DNA of 64,000 nt from an uncultured Bacteroidota bacterium (lineage in GTDB: Bacteria > Bacteroidota > Bacteroidia > Bacteroidales > VadinHA17). Below are positions 27,584 through 36,196 of the stretch, piece by piece. Every line of letters starts with the position of its first letter. Position 1 is the stretch's first letter. Both the position numbers and the translations under genes were made by a program. The notes below the pieces were generated by a model. It was not told the DNA's origin. It did no database searches and saw nothing but the letters and a program-made list of their open reading frames with translations. The stretch is from NCBI GenBank assembly GCA_903824785.1, contig CAIJYD010000037.1:88448-152447 (forward strand), in the 5' to 3' direction.

Positions 27584-29533
27584 TTATTGATTTGCATACT
27601 TTGTTTCAATCAGATCAATGATTCTCAATACCTCGCCAACACTCCAGGCCTGTGAAATAGCTCCCTGCGGGGAATGAGGAGGATCTCCGTCATGAATTTC
27701 AGAAATTGTGCTTATTCCATGTTCACTCATCACAGCTTCGAGACCAAAAATCAGTTTTTTCACTTTCTGAAGACCCTGTTGTCCATAAACTTTGAGCCAT
27801 CCTTCACAAAATGGGCCAAGCAACCACGGCCAGACTGTCCCCTGGTGATATGCTTTATCTCTCTCTTCCTGATTTCCCTTATATGCTCCCTTGTAAAACA
27901 GATTGCCCGGAGACAGCGTTCTGAGTCCTCTCACAGTAACCAGTTCTCTGTCGGCAATATCAAGAACTTTTTTCATTTGCTCCTTGTCAAGCATCGAATA
28001 TGGTAAAGAAACAGCGATAACCATATTGGGTCTGACAAAAGTATTTTTTCCTTCATCATCATTAACATAATCAGCCAGATAGCCTATCTTATCATCCCAG
28101 AATAATTCAAGAAATGATTGTTTTATAAGAGCCGGTAACTCTTCATATTCCTTAATAAAGCTCTTATCATTTGTTTTCCCTGCCATTTCAAGAGAAAAGC
28201 TGACAGCATTATACCAGAGAGCATTTATCTCAACCGGATATCCTCTTCTGGGAGTAACAGGAATTCCATTCACTACAGCATCCATCCAGGTAAGTGCTTT
28301 CCCCGGAGCATCAGCATAAATGAGACCGTTTTGTCTCATATGTATATTAAAAGCCGTACCGTTTTTATAGGCATTAAGTACCGATTTTGCGGCTTCACCA
28401 TAAAGCTCCCAACCATCTTCACCACCTTGCGAAATATATTGCTGAACAGCCCAGAAAAACCAAAGAGGAGCATCAACAGAATTAAAAGCCGGATTACTGT
28501 CATTCCCCATATTTGGGAACAAGCCATTTTTCATTCTGTCAACCTGAGTATCAAGAACTTCCCTGTAAAGCACCAGTTTATGACGAGCCAATGCCAATCC
28601 GGGAAGCGAGATAAAGGTATCTCTGCCCCATGCCCCAAACCAGGGATACCCGGCAATAAGAAGAGTTTTTCCCCCTCTCTTTTCAACAAATTGCTGAGCG
28701 GCATTTCTTAGACAATTACTAAAACTTGCCCGTGGCGTTTTTCCGGAAACAGTTTTTGTAAATTTCTGCTTAAGACCCGATGGTTTTTCCTCTTTTGTTG
28801 ATGCGGAGAATACTATCATATCTCCTTCTTTGGCTTTAAACTCAAAAAAACCTGGAGTAAACAGATCTTCTGAATAATCGTATCCCCGTTTCTGCTCTTC
28901 AGGATATTCGATACCGAGGTACCAGTCAGGAACATGGACAAATTCAACTTTTGTTGAAAATTGCAGATTTAATGAAGGGAATCCTTCATACATCTTCGAT
29001 TTTATACCGTTTTCAATAAAATCAACTTTTGTGTTGGCAGCCAGGTTAGCATGAGTGAGCTCATGAATATTCCGGAAAGCAAGGAAGGGGCGCAACTGTA
29101 TCTTCATCGGTTCAGGCGCTTCAAGAATTGTAAACCTTAAAAGAAATTGTTCCTCATAGTGAACAAGAAGCCTCTCCTGTTTAATAATTACCCCCCCAAC
29201 CCGGAAAATCCTTGAAGGAATATTGTCAGCGTTGAAATCCTCAATATATTTATGTCCCTTTGGATTGAAGTAATCACCTTTATACTTGATTAACCCAAGG
29301 TTGAAACTCTTGTCATTATTCAGAACCTTTACATCAAGTGTTGAAAGAAGCACAAATCTTTCGCCACCAAGCTCGTCGACAGGACAAACTAATAATCCGT
29401 GGTACTTTCGTGTGTTACATCCGACAATCGTAGTGGAGGAGTAAGACCCTGCCCTGTTTGTTCTGATAATCTCACGCGCCAGCGAATACTCAAGATTTAC
29501 TACTTGAGATTTTTCGAACTTAATGTAACTCAT
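27584..29533 (-). CDS. Glycogen debranching enzyme (amylo-alpha-1,6-glucosidase type)
   Basis: Hydrolyses alpha-1,6 branches left after phosphorolysis. I choose the ATG at 29533 (MSYIKFEKSQVVNLEYSLAR). The frame is open 25 codons further up, but that extension crosses the candidate -7 box at 29575-29582 and looks unlike the family. The N-terminal beta domain carries NTRKYHGLLVCPVD. The (alpha/alpha)6 catalytic domain from about 300 carries GYPWFGAWGRDTFISLPGL and NALWYNAVSFSLEMAG, ending with HQGTVWPWLLGPF. The length of about 649 residues is usual. It is the promoter-proximal gene of the minus-strand glycogen operon. Confidence 0.92.
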   Translation of the reverse strand: MSYIKFEKSQVVNLEYSLAREIIRTNRAGSYSSTTIVGCNTRKYHGLLVCPVDELGGERFVLLSTLDVKVLNNDKSFNLGLIKYKGDYFNPKGHKYIEDFNADNIPSRIFRVGGVIIKQERLLVHYEEQFLLRFTILEAPEPMKIQLRPFLAFRNIHELTHANLAANTKVDFIENGIKSKMYEGFPSLNLQFSTKVEFVHVPDWYLGIEYPEEQKRGYDYSEDLFTPGFFEFKAKEGDMIVFSASTKEEKPSGLKQKFTKTVSGKTPRASFSNCLRNAAQQFVEKRGGKTLLIAGYPWFGAWGRDTFISLPGLALARHKLVLYREVLDTQVDRMKNGLFPNMGNDSNPAFNSVDAPLWFFWAVQQYISQGGEDGWELYGEAAKSVLNAYKNGTAFNIHMRQNGLIYADAPGKALTWMDAVVNGIPVTPRRGYPVEINALWYNAVSFSLEMAGKTNDKSFIKEYEELPALIKQSFLELFWDDKIGYLADYVNDDEGKNTFVRPNMVIAVSLPYSMLDKEQMKKVLDIADRELVTVRGLRTLSPGNLFYKGAYKGNQEERDKAYHQGTVWPWLLGPFCEGWLKVYGQQGLQKVKKLIFGLEAVMSEHGISTISEIHDGDPPHSPQGAISQAWSVGEVLRIIDLIETKYANQ

Positions 29534-29574
29534 GTAATTACGGTTAGTATAAAATAAAAATCTATGTAATATAG

Positions 29575-29582
29575 CAAAATTA
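29575..29582 (-). promoter_or_regulatory. -7 box for the glycogen operon (debranching enzyme)
   Basis: On the minus strand this reads TAATTTTG (TAnnTTTG), 41 bases before the chosen ATG. It supports the shorter start of the debranching enzyme. No -33 TTTG lies at standard spacing. Confidence 0.45.
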
Positions 29583-29769
29583 AACGAACTCTGCAAACAG
29601 ACTTCCACGGTACAAAGAAAATTAATATAATTTCAACAACAAATATTTAAATATTTTTTTTTGCCTTAAAAGTACCCCACTCTTCTGATTATTAACAACT
29701 TTAGATTAGATTTTTTATTTTATTTAGTGATGTCTGGTTCAAAAAAGTAGTGCCGGATAAAAAAAAGAA

Positions 29770-29777
29770 TAACTTTG
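29770..29777 (+). promoter_or_regulatory. -7 box for the TlpA-like pair
   Basis: TAACTTTG matches TAnnTTTG and lies 43 bases before the ATG at 29821. The expected -33 element is not evident. Confidence 0.5.
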
Positions 29778-29820
29778 CAGCTCAATAATTCAAAATAATT
29801 AACAATTAACACCTTACTTA

Positions 29821-30990
29821 ATGAATAAGAAGTTTTTCCTGTACCTGTTTGCTGCAATGGCTATTGCCGGTTGTAAAAATAATACTTTCACCATTTCGGG
29901 CACACTTTTGAATTCTGTTCCGGGGAACTATATTTTTCTTGATGAACTGAAATCAGATAAACTGATTGCGTTGGATTCAGTTAAAATATCGGATGATGGA
30001 AAATTTACTTTTAAATCGGAGATTAAATTACCTGCATTTTATCTTCTCAAAACTAATAATAACAACTTTATTACGATGTTGTTATCACCGGGTGAAAAAG
30101 TGATTATAAATGCCCAAATGGATTCTTTAAACTATCCTGTCACAGTTTCCGGCTCAACCGGAACAGAATCAATGGTTGAATACAATAGAAACCTCAGGAG
30201 GTCTATTGATAAGTTTAACGGATTGAATACCATCTATATGCAAAATACAGGGAGCCCGGATCTTCCTGAAGTAATAAAATCGCTCGACAGTCTGGCGCAA
30301 AATTATCTTAATGATATCAATACCTACACCAAAAATTACATAGACGAAAATATTAATTCGCTTGTAAGTCTTGTTGCATTATATCAGCAGGTTGCCCCGA
30401 GTGTTTTTGTCCTTAACCCTGCAAGGGATCTGAGCTACTTTGTAAAAGTCGACTCATCATTGTCGCTTAAGTATCCGGATTATGAGCCTGTAATGACTCT
30501 TCATGACCAGGTTCAGAAACTGGTTACCAATGTAAATGAAGGACCAGCTGCTGCAGCGCCTGTTTCTGGAGAAGGTGCACAGGTTCCCGAGATAACCCTT
30601 CCAAATCCTGAAGGCAAATCAATCAGCCTCTCTTCAACCAGAGGATCGGTAGTATTGCTCGATTTCTGGGCTTCATGGTGTGCTCCCTGCAGACAGGAGA
30701 ATCCAAATCTTGTAAAAGCTTACGAGCTATATCACAAAAAAGGATTTCAGATCTTTCAGGTTTCGCTCGATAAAACAAAAGATGCATGGGAAAAAGGGAT
30801 TAAGGATGACAACCTTGGTAAATGGATTCATGTAAGTGATGTTCAATACTGGAATTCTATTGTTGTTCCACTATACAAGATAGAATCTATTCCAACCAAT
30901 TTTCTTCTTGATAAAGATGGTCGCATAATTGCATCAAACCTGAGGGGCGAACAGCTGCAGATAAAACTGGCTGAAATCTTCAAAAATTAA
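29821..30990 (+). CDS. TlpA/DUF4369-type thiol-disulfide lipoprotein
   Basis: Lipoprotein (lipobox IAGC after a short signal) of 389 residues. An N-terminal DUF4369-like beta domain (about 20-110, SGTLLNSVPGNYIFLDELK) is followed by a helical linker and a C-terminal thioredoxin fold (about 255-389). The active site FWASWCAPCRQE gives the C287-x-x-C290 pair, and a cis-proline region occurs near SIPTNFLLDKDG. It is probably a membrane-anchored reductase in the periplasm that maintains thiols or supports cytochrome maturation. It is followed 40 bases later by a paralogue lacking the first cysteine. Confidence 0.9.
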   Translation: MNKKFFLYLFAAMAIAGCKNNTFTISGTLLNSVPGNYIFLDELKSDKLIALDSVKISDDGKFTFKSEIKLPAFYLLKTNNNNFITMLLSPGEKVIINAQMDSLNYPVTVSGSTGTESMVEYNRNLRRSIDKFNGLNTIYMQNTGSPDLPEVIKSLDSLAQNYLNDINTYTKNYIDENINSLVSLVALYQQVAPSVFVLNPARDLSYFVKVDSSLSLKYPDYEPVMTLHDQVQKLVTNVNEGPAAAAPVSGEGAQVPEITLPNPEGKSISLSSTRGSVVLLDFWASWCAPCRQENPNLVKAYELYHKKGFQIFQVSLDKTKDAWEKGIKDDNLGKWIHVSDVQYWNSIVVPLYKIESIPTNFLLDKDGRIIASNLRGEQLQIKLAEIFKN

Positions 30991-31030
30991 GTTTTATACT
31001 GAATAGAGAAAACAGGTAATCCGACTTTTA

Positions 31031-32191
31031 ATGAAACGAATAATATTTCTGCTGATTCTGGTTATTACTATTTCCGGATGTAAAAACAAGGACTCATTTT
31101 ATGTTGATGGCGTTATAAAGGGAAAAACAGGGAAAACTATATTTATCAACAGGCTGGATATTGATACTCCTGTATTGCTCGACTCCTCCAAGGTCAGCAA
31201 AAACGGAAAATTCAGTTTCAGGATCAAGGCATCCGAGGCAGATTTCTATCTGCTTGGATTTTCAACCACCGATTTTATTACTCTCTTAGCTGAACCCGGT
31301 GAAAAGATAAAACTTGGTTTTGAAGGAAAAAATATATTTGAGAAATACTCCGTAACCGGTTCCATAGGCTCTCAAAAACTGCAGGTTCTTGATCAGGCTC
31401 TCAACAATACAAAAAGCAAACTTGACTCATTAAGTAAAGTCTACTCCAAAGCTTCAACGGAGCCCGGTTTTGATGCTAAAGGCCCTGCACTGGCAGCTGA
31501 ATTTAATAAATTATTAATGGCTCAGCGAAAAAACAATATCGGGTTTATCCTTGAAAATATGAATTCTCTGGTTTCAATTAAAGCATTATACCAGCGAATT
31601 AACCCCGAAACTTATGTTCTTTATGACCCTCATGATCTTCAATACCTAAAAATAGTAACTGACTCACTTACACGTCATTATCCAAACTCAAAACAAGTTC
31701 AGGCTCTTGCCAGAGACTTTGAGAAGGAGATGAATCAGATGTATCTCAACCAGATCAACAATGCAACACAGGGTGCTACTGAAGTACGACTTGACCCTGA
31801 TTTAAAAGATGTTACAGGGAAAAGAGTGGCTCTCTCTTCTTTGAAAGGAAAATATGTTCTTCTCACATTCTGGTCGTTCCGGTCAAAAGATTGTATTGCA
31901 GAAAACCTTCAGTTTAAGGAGTTTTACAGAATGTATAATAACAAGGGGTTTGAGATTTATCAGATTAATCTTGATCAGAACGAATCAGACTGGAAATCGG
32001 CTGTTAAATTTGACGAACTGGATTGGATAAGTACAAGAGAAGACGACCCTCTGAATCCCAAAAATGCAATTCTATTTAACGTAAAGAACCTTCCTGCCAA
32101 CTTTCTCTTCGACAAGAGCGGAGAGATCATCGGATCAAACCTGCATGGCAAATCCCTGCAGCTGAAACTTGAACAGATCTTTAATAAATAA
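31031..32191 (+). CDS. TlpA-like lipoprotein lacking one active-site cysteine
   Basis: Paralogue of the preceding gene, collinear over 386 residues (lipobox ISGC, DUF4369-like region, thioredoxin fold). The active-site segment FWSFRSKDCIAEN aligns with FWASWCAPCRQEN. Thus Ser285 replaces the nucleophilic cysteine and only Cys288 remains. The rest of the fold, including NLPANFLFDKSG and the C-terminal helix, is intact, so it is not a decaying pseudogene. It may bind rather than reduce its partner, or act as a monothiol. The lpxH start follows after nine bases. Confidence 0.85.
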   Translation: MKRIIFLLILVITISGCKNKDSFYVDGVIKGKTGKTIFINRLDIDTPVLLDSSKVSKNGKFSFRIKASEADFYLLGFSTTDFITLLAEPGEKIKLGFEGKNIFEKYSVTGSIGSQKLQVLDQALNNTKSKLDSLSKVYSKASTEPGFDAKGPALAAEFNKLLMAQRKNNIGFILENMNSLVSIKALYQRINPETYVLYDPHDLQYLKIVTDSLTRHYPNSKQVQALARDFEKEMNQMYLNQINNATQGATEVRLDPDLKDVTGKRVALSSLKGKYVLLTFWSFRSKDCIAENLQFKEFYRMYNNKGFEIYQINLDQNESDWKSAVKFDELDWISTREDDPLNPKNAILFNVKNLPANFLFDKSGEIIGSNLHGKSLQLKLEQIFNK

Positions 32192-32200
32192 ACCTACACT

Positions 32201-32947
32201 TTGCCAGAAACGGGAAAAATATATTTTGCTTCTGATTTCCACCTTGGATTACCTGCAGGAGCTCCCCCATTGGAAAGGGAGAAAAAGATAGTAAGGTGGT
32301 TAAATTCCATTGTACACGATGCAAAAGAGATTTACCTGCTTGGCGATATTTTTGATTTCTGGTGGGAATATAAGCATGTTGTCCCTCGCGGATTCACAAG
32401 ATTTCTTGGAACAGCTGCTTCCATAACCGATTCGGGTATTCCAATCCATTTTTTTACAGGCAACCACGACATGTGGGTAGGTGATTATCTCTCCCGTGAA
32501 TGCGGATTCATAATTCATACAAGCCCTGCGACATTCAATTTCAACGGAAAAATATTCCATCTTGCTCATGGAGAAGGTCTTGGAACAAAAGACTGGAGGT
32601 ATAAAATTTTGCTCAAAATATTCCGGAATAATGTTATTCGCAGCATGTACTCAATTATCCATCCTACAATAGGTGTTGGGATAGGTCTCAGCTGGTCATT
32701 ACATTCACGGCTTGGAAAAGGGATAATGAAAGAGTTTTTGGGCGAAGAAAAAGAAGACCTCATAAGGTATGCCCGGACAATTCTTGAGAATGAAAAAACT
32801 GATTACTTCATCTTTGGACATCGCCATCTGGGAATGATTTATAATCTTAACGATTCAGCAGAAATAGTATTTCTTGGGGATTGGATAAAAAACGGAAGTT
32901 ATGCTGAGTGGGATGGGAACAGGCTTTCTTTCAAGACAATAGGCTAA
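32201..32947 (+). CDS. lpxH: UDP-2,3-diacylglucosamine diphosphatase-type metallophosphoesterase
   Basis: Calcineurin-like phosphoesterase of the LpxH family, which cleaves UDP-diacylglucosamine to lipid X in lipid A synthesis. Metal-binding motifs are complete: SDFHLG, GDIFDFW, GNHDMW, LAHGEGLG and FGHRHLG. The start is TTG at 32201; the frame upstream closes at the tlpA2 stop and there is no ATG before SDFHLG. At 248 residues the length is usual for the family in this phylum. Its stop overlaps by four bases the stop of the convergent SiaB-like gene. Confidence 0.88.
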   Translation: MPETGKIYFASDFHLGLPAGAPPLEREKKIVRWLNSIVHDAKEIYLLGDIFDFWWEYKHVVPRGFTRFLGTAASITDSGIPIHFFTGNHDMWVGDYLSRECGFIIHTSPATFNFNGKIFHLAHGEGLGTKDWRYKILLKIFRNNVIRSMYSIIHPTIGVGIGLSWSLHSRLGKGIMKEFLGEEKEDLIRYARTILENEKTDYFIFGHRHLGMIYNLNDSAEIVFLGDWIKNGSYAEWDGNRLSFKTIG

Positions 32948-34059
32948 ACAGTTCTGTCTTCAACTTTTACCGTTAAAGTATAATAAGAATAAAGATCATT
33001 CAGCTGTTCAAACTGATAAACCAGTTTACTTCCTGACTTTCTGGCCATATCAATTAATCCCATATTACCTGTGCTGTCGGTGCTGATTGTCTGACCCGAA
33101 AGGGATTTTCTGAAGAGTTCTTTAAGGCCAATCTTATCATACTTATTGACATTATCCAGTTTTTCTTTAAGATGATCAACCTCTGTATTCAGTATCAGAT
33201 TGCCGGTGGTAAGGGAATAGACCTTTCCCTCAAGACTGATTATTGCGATCGGCATTCCGAACTTTTCTTCCGGCTCAATTCCCGGACTGTATTTCGCAAG
33301 GTTCTCAAGAATTTCAACAAGTATACTGAACACCCTTTTCTTAAGATTTGCTTCGATATCTTCTTCCGCGAGTTTTGTTTCAGTAAAAGAGATCACCTCT
33401 TTTCCGACATCGGGGGAGATATGTCCCGACCAGATCAGATAAATATTATTCTCCGCCATAAGCCTTTCCAGCTGAGAAATATTCTTTCCCTGAAAAGGTT
33501 TCTCTTTACCTCTTACATGAACTCCTACTCCTCCTGAATCGACTGTCTTGCTTAATATGAAATAGGAATATTCCTCATCGAGCGGTACAAAATCATAATC
33601 GAGTTTATTTCCTGTTTTTTTTGCCATCTCAATAAGACCAAGGCCGGCTCCTCCTTTATTGCTGAACTCAGCGGTGCTGAGCATCTGCCTGTAAACATTC
33701 CTGATCTCTTTTGTTTCCAGATTATTGACCTCATCGAGACGTATTTTAAGGTCATTAATACTGGAAGTGGGGAGGACATTTCCGGTTGTAACAGTATAGC
33801 CGTGAGGTTTTTTGGAATAAACAACCAGTGACATGCTGGCATGCTGAATCTTATTGGTGTGCCTTGAGACATTCTGAAGACTCTCCAGAACAAACATAAA
33901 AAGCCGTTTCCTTCCTACAAACCCAAATTCCGAATTCTCCATCTCTTTTTCAAGAAGCATAAGAAGCGGAATGGAATTCTCATTTGTAACAACACCCCGG
34001 TAAACGAACATGAGGCGCTCCTTCATCATTTTATCGCGAATACTACGAATAAAATCCAT
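32944..34059 (-). CDS. Tandem SiaB-like (DUF6272) GHKL-type protein
   Basis: Cytosolic protein of 371 residues formed by two copies of a module of about 180 residues resembling the SiaB family of anti-sigma-factor-like kinases. Copy 1 has an N-box-like ESLQNVSRHT (59-68) and glycine box GGAGLGLIEMAKKTG (136-150). Copy 2 has EILENLAKYS (249-258) and GNMGLIDMARKSGSKL (near 337). Both copies share TTGN and DLYSYY/EEYSYF-type endings. Single-module SiaB proteins act with a phosphatase and an antagonist; neither is next door here. Function is unknown. Confidence 0.72.
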   Translation of the reverse strand: MDFIRSIRDKMMKERLMFVYRGVVTNENSIPLLMLLEKEMENSEFGFVGRKRLFMFVLESLQNVSRHTNKIQHASMSLVVYSKKPHGYTVTTGNVLPTSSINDLKIRLDEVNNLETKEIRNVYRQMLSTAEFSNKGGAGLGLIEMAKKTGNKLDYDFVPLDEEYSYFILSKTVDSGGVGVHVRGKEKPFQGKNISQLERLMAENNIYLIWSGHISPDVGKEVISFTETKLAEEDIEANLKKRVFSILVEILENLAKYSPGIEPEEKFGMPIAIISLEGKVYSLTTGNLILNTEVDHLKEKLDNVNKYDKIGLKELFRKSLSGQTISTDSTGNMGLIDMARKSGSKLVYQFEQLNDLYSYYTLTVKVEDRTV

Positions 34060-34212
34060 GCAACGAAGATGAGGTAGTTAAATAAGGTTATAAAAATAGT
34101 AAAAAATGATTATCTCACCAATATAAATCAAAATCTGATTCAATAAAGTGATATATCCGATATTGTTTAACCGGATAAAATGAGAAACCGGAATGGCCGA
34201 CATATGATTTTT

Positions 34213-34752
34213 TCAGATCACAACTCCGGAAATCTTTTTGCGGCATCCCGGACAAAGAGACGAGCTTTTCTGATCAATATCTTCAACATATGTTCCCGAA
34301 CGCATTACACATGTTGGGATATGGCAGTGAATTAATCCAAAAGTATGGCCAAGTTCATGGATAATCTCTTTCTTAAAACGCTCAGAAATAAAATTATCCG
34401 CCGTATTTATGCCATACCGTTCATTGCTTAACCTGTAAAGAGAAGCTATTCCGGTACGGCCGTTTAAAAAGGCTTGTCCGAAAATATAGGTAAGGATAGG
34501 AATGAAAAGATCAACACTGAATAACCCGACTGTTTTATTTGAATCGGAAGAATAGGCAGAATCGACCTCTTTTAAAAGCTTTGTTCCATCATATTGCCTT
34601 CGGCCCGGATCGTAAAATTCGCTCAGATCGAGACGTCCTTCTTTAATATTCACCTGAAAAAAATACTCCTGTTTCACTGCCTCGGCAATGTCCCTGAGAA
34701 ACACTTCTTCGAAATATCCGAAAGAGATCAATGTGATATTTTGCAGATCCAT
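34213..34752 (-). CDS. amzA: Archaemetzincin-like zinc metallopeptidase
   Basis: Metzincin-type peptidase, 179 residues, cytosolic by lack of a signal peptide. The extended motif HELGHTFGLIHC (132-143) supplies three zinc-binding histidines. The family-specific second zinc site is visible as Cys143, Cys148, Cys167 and Cys170 (CPGC). The Met-turn equivalent is VMRSG at 149-153. These features define archaemetzincins, which are common in archaea and scattered in bacteria. No natural substrate is established for the bacterial members. It stands alone between the NtrC-type regulator and the SiaB-like gene. Confidence 0.9.
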   Translation of the reverse strand: MDLQNITLISFGYFEEVFLRDIAEAVKQEYFFQVNIKEGRLDLSEFYDPGRRQYDGTKLLKEVDSAYSSDSNKTVGLFSVDLFIPILTYIFGQAFLNGRTGIASLYRLSNERYGINTADNFISERFKKEIIHELGHTFGLIHCHIPTCVMRSGTYVEDIDQKSSSLCPGCRKKISGVVI

Positions 34753-34843
34753 TTAAAAAAAAGATGTCAGATTAATTATTAATCCTGCCACTAATTGTTA
34801 AAATTTTCATTGCTGAAAAATCTGGTTATCAGAAAGTATGGTG

Positions 34844-36184
34844 TTAATCTGCTGATTTCAGACCATACTTTGAGATCTTATTATAGAGTGTAACCCTGTC
34901 AACCTTCAGTGCTTTTGCAGCACGCGAAATATTCCAGCTGTATTTATTCAGAATCTGAAGTATGTGTGTTTTTTCGAGATCCTCAAGGCTCTCAATTGAA
35001 TTACTTATTATGGATTTTTCAAGAGGAAGATCCCTGAGTGAAATTTTCTTTCCGTTTCCAACAACAATTGCCCTCTCAATCATGTTTTCAAGTTCACGGA
35101 CATTCCCCGGGAAGTTAAATTCCTCCAGACGTTTTAATGCAGCTGAATCAATTGAAACAGGCTGAAGATTCATTGAAGTACAGTATTTTTTAATAAAATA
35201 GTCTACCAGCATTGGAATGTCTTCAATTCTTTCACGCAAAGGAGGAACATAAATATTCACGACATTAAGCCTGTAATATAAATCTTCACGGAAAATACCC
35301 TTTTCGACCATACCTTTCAAATCTCTGTTTGTAGCACAAATTACCCGGAAATCAGATGAAATTTCTTTGTTCCCTCCAACACGTATAAATTTCTTTGATT
35401 CAAGAACACGCAGAAGATCGATCTGCATTTTTGTAGATATTGTGGCAATTTCATCGAGAAAGATTGTCCCGTTATCGGCCATTTCAAACCGCCCCTTTCG
35501 ATTGAACATAGCGCCCGTAAATGCTCCCTTTTCATGGCCGAACAATTCACTTTCAAGTAAACTTTCGGTTAATGCACCGCAGTGAACACTGACCAGCGGA
35601 AAAAATTTACGTGTGGAATTGGAATGGATTGCTCTGGCAACAAGCTCTTTTCCTGTACCACTTTCACCGGTAATTACAACTGAAGAATTAGACTGTGCAA
35701 CGCTCTCAATATCCTTAAGAACCTTCTTCATCTGATCGCTGCTGCCAATCATATCTTCCACATTTTCGAGTGAGACAACCTTTTTCTTAAGGTTTTCATT
35801 CTCCTCTTTCAATGAAATTTGCCTGGTAGCATTCCTTATCAGATGAGAAAGATCGTCGGGGTCGAAAGGTTTTGTTACATAGTCAAATGCACCGTCTTTT
35901 AATGCCTGAACTGCAGTGTCAACAGTAGCGAATGCCGTCATTATTATAACTATCGAATCGGTTTTAAGAAGTTTTATTCTTCTTAGCATCTCCAGACCGT
36001 CCATCCCCGGCATCTTTATATCAGCAAGAATTATATCAAAGCTGTCCGATTCAAGCATGGTCAATGCTTTGTTTGCATTCTCGGCATTCTCAACCCGATA
36101 TCCGTCTTCGATGAACCAGCTGTATAAAGAGTCCCTTACTGATTCCTCGTCGTCAACTATTAATATTGAGATCTTTTTCGTCAT
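34844..36184 (-). CDS. Sigma-54-dependent response regulator (NtrC family)
   Basis: Transcription activator of 446 residues with three domains: receiver (phospho-acceptor Asp55 in LADIKMPG), AAA+ ATPase (Walker A GESGTGKE, the sigma-54-contacting loop GAFTGAMF) and a C-terminal Fis-type HTH (SRAAKALKVDRVTLYNKIS). It starts 12 bases after the stop of the cognate histidine kinase and closes the operon with the HybAB-like genes. I infer that it activates that operon itself from the sigma-54-like site near 42662-42677. Confidence 0.95.
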   Translation of the reverse strand: MTKKISILIVDDEESVRDSLYSWFIEDGYRVENAENANKALTMLESDSFDIILADIKMPGMDGLEMLRRIKLLKTDSIVIIMTAFATVDTAVQALKDGAFDYVTKPFDPDDLSHLIRNATRQISLKEENENLKKKVVSLENVEDMIGSSDQMKKVLKDIESVAQSNSSVVITGESGTGKELVARAIHSNSTRKFFPLVSVHCGALTESLLESELFGHEKGAFTGAMFNRKGRFEMADNGTIFLDEIATISTKMQIDLLRVLESKKFIRVGGNKEISSDFRVICATNRDLKGMVEKGIFREDLYYRLNVVNIYVPPLRERIEDIPMLVDYFIKKYCTSMNLQPVSIDSAALKRLEEFNFPGNVRELENMIERAIVVGNGKKISLRDLPLEKSIISNSIESLEDLEKTHILQILNKYSWNISRAAKALKVDRVTLYNKISKYGLKSAD

Positions 36185-36196
36185 TTTCTGATTACA

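Noticed and set aside
31031..32191. Pseudogene of the TlpA-like protein
   Set aside because: The frame and fold are intact over the full length; only one active-site cysteine is substituted.
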